Below are positions 1-8,638 of a stretch of 64,000 nt of DNA, one piece after another. Source of the DNA: Glaciecola sp964446865 (GTDB lineage Bacteria; Pseudomonadota; Gammaproteobacteria; Enterobacterales; Alteromonadaceae). A program made the position numbers and the translations under genes. Where the stretch lies: positions 109,138 through 173,137 of the forward strand of contig CAYURD010000002.1 of the NCBI GenBank assembly GCA_964446865.1. Reading direction: 5' to 3'. The notes under the pieces were generated by a model. The model saw only the letters and a program-made list of their open reading frames with translations, was not told the DNA's origin and did no database searches. Numbering within the stretch: position 1 is the stretch's first letter; each line of letters starts with the position of its first letter.

Positions 1-470
1 TCACGCTCATTTACATCGCCAAAAACAGATACCCAAAGCACGTCTTGCTGCGCTTTTATTCTAAAGACCACAGGTTTTTCGGTATTGGCTGGAAAGGTTG
101 AAATAGCATCCACTTGCACTTTAATTTCATCAAGTAAGTCTTGTATATCGTAGCCATCTTCTGCTTCAACGCTTACGGTGCCTAATCCTTCACGAGCATT
201 AGAGATAATCTTTTTAATACCTTCTAAATCTTTAATCGATTCTTCAATCCTGAGGATAACCCCTTCTTCCACTTCTTGCGGCGCGGCGCCCAAATAAGGG
301 ACTTGAATACTAATAAGATTCAAGGTGAACTGTGGAAACACCTGCTTTTGGACTTTAAAAATGCCATAAACACCCCCTAAAATAATGGTAATCATTAATA
401 GGTTTGCGGCCACACTATTGCGAGCAAACCATGCAATTATGCCTTTGTGGGTATCAATATGCTCGCTCAT
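1..470 (-). CDS. RND-family efflux permease, N-terminal part (cut by window edge)
   Basis: About 156 N-terminal residues are visible; the rest lies beyond position 1. The protein begins with a short cytoplasmic stretch and one hydrophobic helix (roughly residues 15-35). A periplasmic segment follows with the VFPQF and PYLGAAPQEVEE pattern that marks AcrB/HAE1-type RND pumps just after the first helix. RND permeases are about 1000-residue inner-membrane proton antiporters that work with a periplasmic adaptor and an outer-membrane channel. The start codon overlaps the stop of the upstream adaptor gene by 4 bp (ATGA), so the two are translationally coupled. The substrate cannot be inferred. No TolC-type channel gene is visible here. 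Confidence 0.9.
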   Translation of the reverse strand, partial: MSEHIDTHKGIIAWFARNSVAANLLMITIILGGVYGIFKVQKQVFPQFTLNLISIQVPYLGAAPQEVEEGVILRIEESIKDLEGIKKIISNAREGLGTVSVEAEDGYDIQDLLDEIKVQVDAISTFPANTEKPVVFRIKAQQDVLWVSVFGDVNER

Positions 471-1675
471 AAACTGACCTCTGTTATCGCTTTGTCTTGT
501 TGCTCGTCTTCACTATTAATTGGCTTGGTCGGTTCGTCTTCAGTAAATCTGACTGGCATACCATTATAGGGCGTTGAAACAGCGCTCATCACAACTAAGT
601 GATCGGTAGGCAATCCCCCGCTAATGTAGACATAATCTTCATCCGCGCGCATAATTTCTACACTATTAATGCTAATTTTTTGCTCTTCATCAACGCTTAA
701 TACCGTCCCATCAAGGCGAATGACTGAGCGAGGTAATTTAACAATGTCTTGTGCAATCATGCCCGATACCGCAGCACTCACAAAACGTCCAAACTTAAGT
801 GGTGATGCATGTTCTGTTGAGATTAAATTGTAAGGGTCTTGTACTTCAACGACGCCAAAACTCACGCGCCTGGCTTCATCTAAAACTGCTTCATCTCTCA
901 CTAATTTGCCTTGCCAAAAATGCTTTTTTCCTGCGACATCGGCACTTAGTGTGACATGGCGAGCAGATGTATTCATATCACCCAAAAAAGCGAGGTCATT
1001 ATCGGTAAGCGGCAGGCGTACCTCTGCCGTTGATGTCGAAAAAACCTCACCGAGCTGGGTACCCATTGCAACAAATTGGCCTAAATCTACCAAACGTGAT
1101 TTAACGAGGCCATCGTATGGTGCGGTAATTTTAGTACGAGAAAGGTTGCGTTTTGCGCGAGCAAGGTTAGCACTAGCCGCTTTTACATTAGCTTGCTCTC
1201 TTGCTAATTGAGGCTTACGCAAGCCTAATTCTGGACGCTGACCTGAGTTAACCGAGCTCCATTCTTTTTCGGCCACTCTTCCTCTGGCTATTTCTTCATC
1301 AAGCGATGCTTGGGCGCGAGCGAGTTCTGCTTCAGCTAGCAAAAGGTCGCTCGTGTAGTCATCGCTTTCAAGTGATAACAACACCTCACCTTTTTTGAAA
1401 AAACCGCCTTCAGTAAACTTTTCAGAGACCTCAATTACACGACCGCTAACTTGTGTACTTAGCATAGTTTTGTGTTTAGGCTGCACGGCACCTTGCGCGT
1501 AAACTAAAAACTCAACGTCTTCAGATAAAATAGGCTTGGCATCGACTAAAAAAGACCTAGACTCAGGTTCTTTTTTTTCTGGTTCTTGTTTTAGCGCTAT
1601 CATCGCTACAGCAGCAGCAATTGCAACAACAATAATAATAATGGGAAGACCAGTTTTACTGATAGATGTGCTCAT
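467..1675 (-). CDS. RND efflux periplasmic adaptor (membrane fusion protein, HlyD/AcrA family)
   Basis: The 402-residue adaptor links an RND permease to an outer-membrane channel. An N-terminal signal-anchor helix spans about residues 9-27. A first lipoyl half-motif follows near residues 63-105, then a charged coiled-coil hairpin rich in Ala, Glu and Arg (about 110-180). The second lipoyl half contains the TKITAPYDGLV pattern, and beta-barrel and membrane-proximal parts follow. There is no lipobox, so it is probably membrane-anchored. Its last codon overlaps the permease start, which gives an adaptor-permease operon. Family assignment is firm; substrate is unknown. Confidence 0.9.
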   Translation of the reverse strand: MSTSISKTGLPIIIIVVAIAAAVAMIALKQEPEKKEPESRSFLVDAKPILSEDVEFLVYAQGAVQPKHKTMLSTQVSGRVIEVSEKFTEGGFFKKGEVLLSLESDDYTSDLLLAEAELARAQASLDEEIARGRVAEKEWSSVNSGQRPELGLRKPQLAREQANVKAASANLARAKRNLSRTKITAPYDGLVKSRLVDLGQFVAMGTQLGEVFSTSTAEVRLPLTDNDLAFLGDMNTSARHVTLSADVAGKKHFWQGKLVRDEAVLDEARRVSFGVVEVQDPYNLISTEHASPLKFGRFVSAAVSGMIAQDIVKLPRSVIRLDGTVLSVDEEQKISINSVEIMRADEDYVYISGGLPTDHLVVMSAVSTPYNGMPVRFTEDEPTKPINSEDEQQDKAITEVSL

Positions 1676-1810
1676 ATTTTACTCGAAACGTTTCTTTCTG
1701 TGCATAGTATACGCCCTCGCTTAATTAATTAGCTACTCTTTAAGCGTAAGCCTTTGTCAGTTTTAAGAATAAATTGTGTCTAAATGTTTCGAGTGGCATT
1801 TTCTCGACGC

Positions 1811-1938
1811 CAGCACAACAACAGNNNNNNNNNNNNNNNNNNNNNNNNNNNNNNNNNNNNNNNNNNNNNNNNNNNNNNNNNNNNNNNNNNNNNNNNNNNN
1901 NNNNNNNNNNNNNNNNNNNNNNNNCAGCACAACAACAG
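1811..1938. other. 100-N assembly gap bounded by an identical 14-mer
   Basis: Positions 1825-1924 are 100 N, the usual placeholder for unknown length. The same 14-mer, cagcacaacaacag, lies immediately on both sides (1811-1824 and 1925-1938). This is what an unresolved tandem repeat, or two contig ends sharing an overlap, would leave. The gap lies in the 400-bp region between the divergent adaptor gene (start 1675) and the dioxygenase-like gene (start 2076). I see no gene in the remaining intergenic sequence; ORFs called across the N run are artefacts. Confidence 0.9.
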
Positions 1939-2075
1939 ATTATTAAGTAGTCACTCAACTACATATTTATTAATCGCGTAAACTCGCTAATTTTGGGTGA
2001 CGAGTTACACTCTAGTAAAGCCGTTTATTCATACAGCAAAGATCAACAGGCCCTAAATTAATAAGAGTATAAAAT

Positions 2076-2852
2076 ATGTCTTCGAGTAAAAAACCTGCTG
2101 ACAAAAATAGCATTGATAAAGAAAAATACTATAAGCTCATCGAGTCACCAGAAATGCTTGACTACGGCGTCTATTTACAGTGTGATAAGTTACTAGCATG
2201 TCAAAAGCCCATAAGCAAACTTGCCACCGCAGACGAGCTTCAATTCCAACTTATTCATCAAGTAGAAGAACTGTGGATGAAGTTAATATCCTTCACTCTC
2301 GTCGATATTTTAGATTACATGCAAAAAGAACAACATCATCGCGTAGTGACCTTGTTCAATCGAGTACATCGATTGCAACGAATGATGGTTGACCAATTAG
2401 ATGTGCTTGAAACCATGTCGCCAAAAGAGTATCAAGAAATACGTTTACAACTAGGTAATGGGAGTGGCCAAGAGTCTCCAGGATTTCGCACCTTGCTGAA
2501 GTTACCACCTGATTTATGGGCGATGTTTACATCAGTGTATTTGGATAAGGGCGGTGTCAGTGTTCAGCAAATTTATGATGATGAATATGTACATGATCAT
2601 CGCTATGCGGTTGCCGAAGCGATGATTGAATTTGACGAGCAGTTGCAATTATTTAGATGGCGACATTTATTTCTTATTCATCGCTCAATTGGATTAGGTT
2701 CAGATTCTCTTAAAGGACGGCCTGTTGAATTACTCCAAAATGGAGCGAAAAAGCGGTTTTTCCCCGAGTTATGGGATATACGCAATACCATGACCAATAA
2801 ATGGGGCAGCGAATACGGAAAAGTGCGCCCATCAATAAGCGGGAAATCATAA
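2076..2852 (+). CDS. tryptophan 2,3-dioxygenase-family heme protein, divergent
   Basis: The 258-residue all-helical protein belongs to the TDO family, whose classical members open the indole ring of L-tryptophan to N-formylkynurenine. The YGVYLQCDKLL stretch (about 30-40) and the HQVEELWMK motif (His61 matches the distal His of TDO) are present. Also present are an Arg in the EYQEIR segment (about 123), which matches the substrate carboxylate Arg, and the WRH proximal heme histidine near 197. The C-terminal FPELWDIRNTM block is conserved. However, the classical PASGFQS loop is GNGSGQES here, and the GTGGSSG loop that contacts substrate is replaced by LGSDSLKG. Substrate or reaction may therefore differ. 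The next gene starts 2 bp after the stop, so they form a two-gene operon. No formamidase gene is nearby. Confidence 0.8.
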   Translation: MSSSKKPADKNSIDKEKYYKLIESPEMLDYGVYLQCDKLLACQKPISKLATADELQFQLIHQVEELWMKLISFTLVDILDYMQKEQHHRVVTLFNRVHRLQRMMVDQLDVLETMSPKEYQEIRLQLGNGSGQESPGFRTLLKLPPDLWAMFTSVYLDKGGVSVQQIYDDEYVHDHRYAVAEAMIEFDEQLQLFRWRHLFLIHRSIGLGSDSLKGRPVELLQNGAKKRFFPELWDIRNTMTNKWGSEYGKVRPSISGKS

Positions 2853-2854
2853 AA

Positions 2855-3988
2855 ATGAGTAGCACTGATTACCCATATTCGAACTTATTCGAGAAACCCA
2901 AAGGCATTTACGCCCTTTCCCACTCTGTCGGCCCTTTATGTAAAGTTGCTCGAAAAGCCTTAGATACACACTACCTTAATGATTGGGCAAATTTAGGCGG
3001 TGATGCTTGGCCCAAATGGCTGACACAAATCGATGGGTTTTCAGCGCAAGTGGCAGGGCTAATTAATGCCAATCCACAAGCAATATGCCCTCAAGAAAAC
3101 CTTGCCAGTGGTTTTTATACGTTTATAAGTGCTATTGCAAAGCGGCCGGAACACAAGCATCAAGATACCATTGTCATGCACAAAGATGCCTTTGCTTCAA
3201 TGGGCTTTGTTGTGCAAGGTTTGGCAAATACTTATAAGCTAAAACTCGTTTTACTAAATGACGCACCAAATGACATTGATGCTTGGTATAACGCGTTTGA
3301 AGATAATAGTGTATTAGCCTGTTTAGTTACCCATGTGCACTCTAATACCTCTGTCAAATCAAAGGTGAGAGAGATTTGCGCCATTGCGCGCCAGTTTGAA
3401 GCCTATTCAATGGTAGATATTGCGCAATCGGTTGGTATTGTGCCGGTCGATGTGAAAACTTGGCAAGTAGACGCTGTATTTGGTTCTTGCGTAAAATGGC
3501 TTTGCGGCGGTCCTGGCGCAGGGTTCATGTATGTGCGCGAAGACCTGATAACAAGGCTTGAACCGGATCCTATAGGGTGGTTTTCTCACGAAAACCCATT
3601 TGAATTTGACATTAATCGATACGTGCCCGCCAGTGATGCAAAACGTTTTTGGGGTGGCACACCAAGCGTTGCGCCTTACGTTATGGCGAGTAGCGCTATT
3701 GAGTGTTTACAAGACATAGGGCTTACTAAAATTATCGAGCATAATTACATGCTCAAACACCTTATTGTTGAGCGATTAACAGAGTATGGCGTTTTAACAG
3801 AAAAAGTGGATGTAGATAGCCTTGGCGGAAGTTTATGTCTAGCAGCCAATCAAACTGCTAAAACGCAGGAGAAGCTAGCCAAACACGCTGTTGCGCACGA
3901 TATGCGAAGTGATATTTTTAGGATTTCTCTACATCTAATCAACACGGTTGAAGAAGCTGAAGTAGTGGCAAGTTGCTTTGATACCTAA
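2855..3988 (+). CDS. PLP-dependent aminotransferase class V-fold enzyme, kynureninase-like
   Basis: The 377-residue fold-type I PLP enzyme resembles kynureninase, which cleaves kynurenine to anthranilate and alanine. The PLP-binding Asp lies in VDIAQSVGIVPVD, where kynureninases usually have DxAHxxGAxPxD, so His is replaced by Gln. The Schiff-base Lys (about 214) is in SCVKWLCGGPG, close to the YKYLNGGPG signature. A C-terminal FRISLHLINT segment closes the fold. I chose the ATG at 2855, just after the dioxygenase stop, over an upstream in-frame ATG inside that gene. The pairing implies that it acts on the ring-opened product of its partner or on a related aryl-keto amino acid. The exact substrate is not determinable from sequence. 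Confidence 0.75.
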   Translation: MSSTDYPYSNLFEKPKGIYALSHSVGPLCKVARKALDTHYLNDWANLGGDAWPKWLTQIDGFSAQVAGLINANPQAICPQENLASGFYTFISAIAKRPEHKHQDTIVMHKDAFASMGFVVQGLANTYKLKLVLLNDAPNDIDAWYNAFEDNSVLACLVTHVHSNTSVKSKVREICAIARQFEAYSMVDIAQSVGIVPVDVKTWQVDAVFGSCVKWLCGGPGAGFMYVREDLITRLEPDPIGWFSHENPFEFDINRYVPASDAKRFWGGTPSVAPYVMASSAIECLQDIGLTKIIEHNYMLKHLIVERLTEYGVLTEKVDVDSLGGSLCLAANQTAKTQEKLAKHAVAHDMRSDIFRISLHLINTVEEAEVVASCFDT

Positions 3989-4023
3989 ATTCAAACAAAA
4001 AGCAAAAAACAAATTAAGCAAAT

Positions 4024-4057
4024 AAATTCGTTTGCAATTAATATTGCAAACGAATTT
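4024..4057. terminator. Perfect 15-bp inverted repeat between convergent genes
   Basis: Arms aaattcgtttgcaat and attgcaaacgaattt are perfectly complementary around a 4-nt loop. The hairpin lies between the stop of the kynureninase-like gene and the stop of etfA, so it can serve both strands. On the minus strand it is followed by a T-rich tract, as in an intrinsic terminator. The stem is AT-rich, so strength is moderate. Confidence 0.6.
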
Positions 4058-4080
4058 GGTTGTCAAATTTTGACAAAAGT

Positions 4081-5007
4081 TTATAACGATGCCTCTAATT
4101 TAGGTAATTCTTCAAACAAATCACCCACCAAGCCATAATCAGCGACTTGAAATATTGGCGCTTCTTCATCTTTATTGATAGCCACTATTACTTTAGAGTC
4201 CTTCATGCCAGCTAGATGTTGAATGGCACCTGAAATACCCACAGCAATGTACAATTGTGGTGCTACGATTTTACCTGTTTGACCTACTTGCATGTCGTTA
4301 GGCACGAAACCCGCATCAACTGCAGCTCTTGATGCACCAATTGCCGCACCTAACTTGTCAGCAATGCCATTTAACAATGCAAAATTTTCACCGTTTTGCA
4401 TGCCACGACCGCCCGAAATTATCACGTCAGCGGCGGTTAGTTCTGGTCTTTCAGATTCGGTAAGCTCAGCCGACACAAAACTCGATTTGTCTGCTTCTTT
4501 CACCGTATCTATATTTTCAATACTCGCACTACCATTACTACCTGCAGCATCAAATGCTGCCGCTCTGACGGTGATAACTTTAATCGAGTCTGCAGATTGC
4601 ACGGTCGCAATCGCATTACCCGCATAAATTGGGCGGACAAATGTGTCGCTAGATTCGACTTTAATAATGTCAGAAATTTGCGCAACATCTAGAAGCGCCG
4701 CCACACGCGGCATGAAGTTTTTACCCGTAGTGGTAGCTGCCGCTAATACGTGGGTGAAATCGGATGCTAATGCAAGCACTAAATCGCCTATATTTTCAGG
4801 TAATTGATGCTCGTATTGGGCATTGTCTGCCACAATAACCTTGCTGACGCCATCAATTTTAGCCGCATTGGCAGCCACATCAGACACATTGCTTCCCGCT
4901 ACCAAAATAGTAATGTCGCCGCCAATATTACCTGCCGCATGCACCAATTTATTTGTTTCAGGCTTTAACTCAGTATTATCGTGTTCTGCATATATTAAAA
5001 TACTCAT
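4081..5007 (-). CDS. etfA: electron transfer flavoprotein subunit alpha
   Basis: The 308-residue protein is full length for EtfA, the FAD-carrying subunit of the soluble ETF heterodimer. ETF takes electrons from acyl-CoA and other dehydrogenases. The N-terminal alpha/beta domain begins MSILIYAEHD. The C-terminal FAD domain has the ISGGRGMQ segment, the GASRAAVDAGFVPNDMQVGQTGKIVAPQ region in order, and the AVGISGAIQHLAGMKDS pattern typical of the family. Its start overlaps the end of etfB by 4 bp, so the two are coupled. The neighbouring divergent gene encodes the ETF acceptor enzyme, which supports the assignment. Confidence 0.97.
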   Translation of the reverse strand: MSILIYAEHDNTELKPETNKLVHAAGNIGGDITILVAGSNVSDVAANAAKIDGVSKVIVADNAQYEHQLPENIGDLVLALASDFTHVLAAATTTGKNFMPRVAALLDVAQISDIIKVESSDTFVRPIYAGNAIATVQSADSIKVITVRAAAFDAAGSNGSASIENIDTVKEADKSSFVSAELTESERPELTAADVIISGGRGMQNGENFALLNGIADKLGAAIGASRAAVDAGFVPNDMQVGQTGKIVAPQLYIAVGISGAIQHLAGMKDSKVIVAINKDEEAPIFQVADYGLVGDLFEELPKLEASL

Positions 5008-5756
5008 GAAATCACCTTTGCTTCATTTTTTAACTTATTGACTAATTCTTCAACACTCTCTACCTTGACGCCGCCTTGACGTTGTTCAGGTGGAGTGACT
5101 TTCACTAGACTTACTTTAGAGCTTAATTCAACACCCATATCTGCTGCATTTTTAACATCGATAGGTTTGCGTTTTGCTTTCATAATATTAGGTAAAGACG
5201 CGTAACGCGGCTCATTTAAGCGCAAATCAGTCGTGACAACTGCAGGTAACGATAACGCAACGGTCTGTAATCCACCGTCTATTTCTCGGGTGACATTAAC
5301 CTTGGCATCAGCAACTTCAACCGCGCTTGCAAATGTACCTTGGGGCATACCTGTTAACGCAGCGAGCATCTGGCCCGTTTGATTGTTATCAGAATCAATG
5401 GCTTGCTTACCTAAAATGACTAAGTCAGGGGATTCTTCATCTACGATGACTTTGAGTAGTTTTGCAATTTGTAGAGAATCTAATCTTGCGTCTGTTTCGA
5501 TGTGGATCCCTCTATCAGCGCCTAGGGCTAAACCCGTTCGAATCTGCTCTTGCACTGCTTTGTCACCAACAGACACGACCACTATTTCAGTCGCTACGCC
5601 TTTTTCTTTTAGCCTTATCGCTTCTTCAACCGCTATTTCGCAAAATGGGTTAATGGCCATTTTGACATTGGTCAAATCAACGTCTGACTGATCTGCTTTA
5701 ACGCGTACTTTCACGTTGTAATCGATAGCACGTTTTACAGGCACTAAAATCTTCAT
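5004..5756 (-). CDS. etfB: electron transfer flavoprotein subunit beta
   Basis: The 250-residue EtfB binds AMP and pairs with EtfA in the cytoplasm. The sequence begins MKILVPVKRAIDYNVKVRVK-like, the usual EtfB N terminus. It carries the family's central segment LGADRGIHIETD followed by LGKQAIDSDNNQTGQMLAALT. I chose ATG 5756 over an ATG nine codons upstream because the family start matches and an AGGGGA ribosome-binding site sits just upstream. It is the first gene of etfBA. The 297-bp divergent region towards the ETF-QO gene carries a LiuR-like palindrome. Confidence 0.96.
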   Translation of the reverse strand: MKILVPVKRAIDYNVKVRVKADQSDVDLTNVKMAINPFCEIAVEEAIRLKEKGVATEIVVVSVGDKAVQEQIRTGLALGADRGIHIETDARLDSLQIAKLLKVIVDEESPDLVILGKQAIDSDNNQTGQMLAALTGMPQGTFASAVEVADAKVNVTREIDGGLQTVALSLPAVVTTDLRLNEPRYASLPNIMKAKRKPIDVKNAADMGVELSSKVSLVKVTPPEQRQGGVKVESVEELVNKLKNEAKVIS

Positions 5757-5929
5757 ATTTTCCCCTACGCTTTTGATGAGCATTAACTTGCGTAAATAAT
5801 AGTATTATTCGTAAAAACCTTATTACGACTTTTGGGCCATTATGGCGCACCGCAATCACTATTATTTACTGATAACCATTAACTAATAAAACTTTACTAG
5901 TTATTATGTATGGCGCAATCTATATACAG

Positions 5930-5945
5930 TTTACGTAAACGTCAA
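5930..5945. promoter_or_regulatory. LiuR-like 16-bp operator between etfBA and the ETF-QO gene
   Basis: On the minus strand the site reads TTGACGTTTACGTAAA, an imperfect palindrome. It matches 14 of 16 positions of the perfect palindrome upstream of the valine operon at 59659-59674. From memory, MerR-family LiuR regulators of branched-chain amino acid catabolism in gammaproteobacteria bind sites of this form. The position between two divergent ETF genes fits dual control. Regulator identity is inferred; no liuR gene is in this window. Confidence 0.6.
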
Positions 5946-6053
5946 CCTTGAGTTGCCATTTTTTGAGCCGATATATTACAATTATATGCACAGTTGTCAT
6001 ATTCAATTGACGAATACAATACTATAACCACCTGACTTGCCTTTGGAGAAACC

Positions 6054-7712
6054 ATGGTCACAGACGTAATTGAAAGAGAAGAAATGGAGTTTGACGTTGT
6101 TGTTGTTGGCGCAGGCCCTTCTGGACTTTCTACGGCGATAAAGCTAAAACAACTTGCCAATGAGAATCAACAAGAACTCAATGTTTGTGTCTTAGAAAAA
6201 GGTTCTGAGGTGGGCGCGCATATATTATCAGGCGCAGTATTTGAAACAAAAGCCTTAGACGAACTATTGCCCGATTGGCAATCGCTCGGTGCCCCGCTTA
6301 GTACGAAAGTGACCGAAGACCACATTTATCTTCTCAAAAATGACACATCTGCTACCAAGCTTCCCAATTTTATCACGCCAAAAACCATGCAAAATCATGG
6401 TAATTACATTGCCAGTATGGCGAACATGTGCCGATGGTTAGCCGAGCAGGCAGAAGGCTTAGGCGTAGAGATATACCCAGGGTTTGCTGCCGCCGAAATT
6501 CACTATGATGAACACGGCAATGTTGGTGGCATCATTACTGGCGACATGGGCGTATCGATGAGCGGCGAGCAAAAAGATTCTTATATGCCAGGCATGCTGC
6601 TAAAAGCAAAATATACGGTATTTGCCGAGGGTTGTCGTGGGCACTTGGGCAAAACACTTATCGAGAAATTTGAATTAGACAAAGGATGCAGCCCTCAGCA
6701 CTATGCTATCGGGTTTAAAGAGATTTGGGATGTACCACCTGAGCAACATCAAGAAGGTTTAGTTGTTCATACAGCTGGTTGGCCATTAAATGATGCTACC
6801 GGCGGTAGCTATTTATACCATGCCCAAGACAATCAAGTCTTGGTCGGTTTGATTGTTGACCTCAACTACGCTAACCCTCATTTAAGTCCATTTGATGAGT
6901 TTCAGCGAGTCAAACATCACCCGGTAATAGCCGACACTTTAAAAGGTGGAACACGCGTAGCTTATGGTGCGCGAGCCATTGCAAAAGGTGGTTTGCAATC
7001 TTTGCCTAAAATGACTTTTCCTGGCGGCATAATGGTGGGTTGTAATGCTGGCACATTAAATTTTTCGAAGATTAAAGGCAATCATACAGCAATGAAATCT
7101 GGCTTGTTAGCTGCCCAGACACTGTTTCCGTTACTGGCTAAAGAGGCTATTGAAGACCCTACACAATACGATGCGAACTTCAAAAATTCGTGGCTATATG
7201 ATGAGCTTTACCGTTCTCGTAACTTTGGGTCGGCTATGCACAAATTTGGGACCTTTTTTGGCGGTGTATACAACACCCTTGATCAAAATCTTTTTGGTGG
7301 AAAACTGCCATTCTCCTTGACTGATTCAACGCCCGATCACGCGAGCCTTAAAAGCGCATCAAGTATGCCTAAAATTGATTACCCAAAGCCAGATGGCACG
7401 CTTAGTTTTGATAAACTCAGTTCAGTCTTTCTGTCAAATACAAATCATGAAGAAGACCAGCCCTGTCATTTGAAACTCAAAGACCCGAGTATTCCAATTA
7501 GTGTTAATTTGGCTAAATATGACGAACCTGCACAGCGCTATTGCCCTGCCGGCGTTTACGAAGTGGTTGAGAATGAGGCTAAAGAAAAGGTGTTTCAAAT
7601 CAATGCGCAAAACTGTGTACATTGCAAAACGTGCGACATAAAAGAGCCTAATCAAAATATAACTTGGGTCACACCCGAGGGTATAGGCGGGCCAAATTAT
7701 CCGAATATGTAA
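6054..7712 (+). CDS. etfD: electron transfer flavoprotein-ubiquinone oxidoreductase
   Basis: The 552-residue membrane-associated enzyme oxidises reduced ETF and reduces ubiquinone. The FAD dinucleotide-binding motif GAGPSGL is at about residues 21-27. The LSGAVFE segment and the KGGLQSLPKMTFPGG region typical of ETF-QO follow. The C-terminal 4Fe-4S domain carries Cys residues in YCPAGVYEV and NCVHCKTCDIKEP and ends WVTPEGIGGPNYPNM. Length matches the family (about 550). The start is supported by a GGAG site 7 bp upstream. It is divergent from etfBA and shares its control region. The YbfF gene starts 8 bp after the stop, so co-transcription is possible. Confidence 0.97.
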   Translation: MVTDVIEREEMEFDVVVVGAGPSGLSTAIKLKQLANENQQELNVCVLEKGSEVGAHILSGAVFETKALDELLPDWQSLGAPLSTKVTEDHIYLLKNDTSATKLPNFITPKTMQNHGNYIASMANMCRWLAEQAEGLGVEIYPGFAAAEIHYDEHGNVGGIITGDMGVSMSGEQKDSYMPGMLLKAKYTVFAEGCRGHLGKTLIEKFELDKGCSPQHYAIGFKEIWDVPPEQHQEGLVVHTAGWPLNDATGGSYLYHAQDNQVLVGLIVDLNYANPHLSPFDEFQRVKHHPVIADTLKGGTRVAYGARAIAKGGLQSLPKMTFPGGIMVGCNAGTLNFSKIKGNHTAMKSGLLAAQTLFPLLAKEAIEDPTQYDANFKNSWLYDELYRSRNFGSAMHKFGTFFGGVYNTLDQNLFGGKLPFSLTDSTPDHASLKSASSMPKIDYPKPDGTLSFDKLSSVFLSNTNHEEDQPCHLKLKDPSIPISVNLAKYDEPAQRYCPAGVYEVVENEAKEKVFQINAQNCVHCKTCDIKEPNQNITWVTPEGIGGPNYPNM

Positions 7713-7720
7713 GGTAGATC

Positions 7721-8536
7721 ATGTTAGATACTTTACATTACACAATTGACGAATCAGGCAGTGCTGATGAAACACTCAGCAATCAAGCTAACGTCGTGCT
7801 TATTCATGGGTTATTTGGCTCAGCAGACAATTTAAGTGTGATTGCTAGGCATTTAAAAAACGACTACAGAGTCATCAAGCTTGATTTACCCGACCACGGA
7901 AAATCGCCATGGTCAACGAGCTTTAATTTTGAAAACTATGCCAAACAAATCAAGCATACCCTTGCAGAACTTGGCGTCACAAAAGCCCACTTTGTTGCTC
8001 ACTCATTGGGTGGAAAAGTGGCCATGTGCTTGACTCGTATCATGCCTCAACTTTTTGATAAATTAATTGTATTAGATATTGCACCGGTGGCATACGAACA
8101 TCGCCACCAGAAAGTTATCGAAGGCCTTAGTGCTGTCAAACTTGGCGATATTACATCTCGTCAAGATGCACAAAAGACCTTAGCTCAATACATTGAGGAT
8201 AAAGGCACACAAGCGTTTTTATTAAAGAGCCTGTTTGAAGAAAATGGTCAATGGAAGTGGCGCTTTAACCTTAAGTTACTAGCTCGAGACTATAATGCGC
8301 TACGTGACTGGCCATTAGATGATGAAACTAGTAATCAAGATGCCTACGACGGACCCGTTTTATTCATGAAGGGACAGTATTCAGATTATATATTAAAAGA
8401 GCATCAAGCGGCCATTATGGCCCAGTTTCCCAATGCAAGTGCCAAAATTGTTCAAGCGGGTCACTGGCTTCATGCCGAAAAACCACAAGTGGTTAACAGC
8501 TTGATTACAAAGTATTTACGTGGTGATAAAAACTGA
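7721..8536 (+). CDS. ybfF: alpha/beta-fold hydrolase, YbfF-type esterase
   Basis: The 271-residue cytoplasmic alpha/beta hydrolase has the oxyanion motif HGLFGSADN (about residues 29-37), the nucleophile elbow HSLGG with Ser near 95, and a late GHWLHAE segment carrying the catalytic His. This matches E. coli YbfF, an esterase active on short acyl-CoA-like and acyl esters; its physiological role is poorly defined. In many gammaproteobacteria ybfF neighbours seqA and fldA. Here seqA is absent, but DUF2788 and fldA follow. The 8-bp spacing from the ETF-QO gene suggests read-through. Confidence 0.85.
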   Translation: MLDTLHYTIDESGSADETLSNQANVVLIHGLFGSADNLSVIARHLKNDYRVIKLDLPDHGKSPWSTSFNFENYAKQIKHTLAELGVTKAHFVAHSLGGKVAMCLTRIMPQLFDKLIVLDIAPVAYEHRHQKVIEGLSAVKLGDITSRQDAQKTLAQYIEDKGTQAFLLKSLFEENGQWKWRFNLKLLARDYNALRDWPLDDETSNQDAYDGPVLFMKGQYSDYILKEHQAAIMAQFPNASAKIVQAGHWLHAEKPQVVNSLITKYLRGDKN

Positions 8537-8638
8537 CAGTTTTGACCAAAAAATGCGCTTGTTTTTTCTCTTTTTGTTGACGTTTGTGATAGAATCCGCG
8601 GCAAATAACGGTACGTGTTTATGACGGGTGTAGAACGA

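Noticed and set aside
906..1211. Antisense ORF in the adaptor gene
   Set aside because: Shadow frame with no start site or family support, inside a well-supported gene. Similar shadows at 8115-9243 and 58109-58402 were left out for the same reason.
1740..1958. ORFs on both strands running through the N gap
   Set aside because: They depend on N codons and have no family resemblance; artefacts of the gap.
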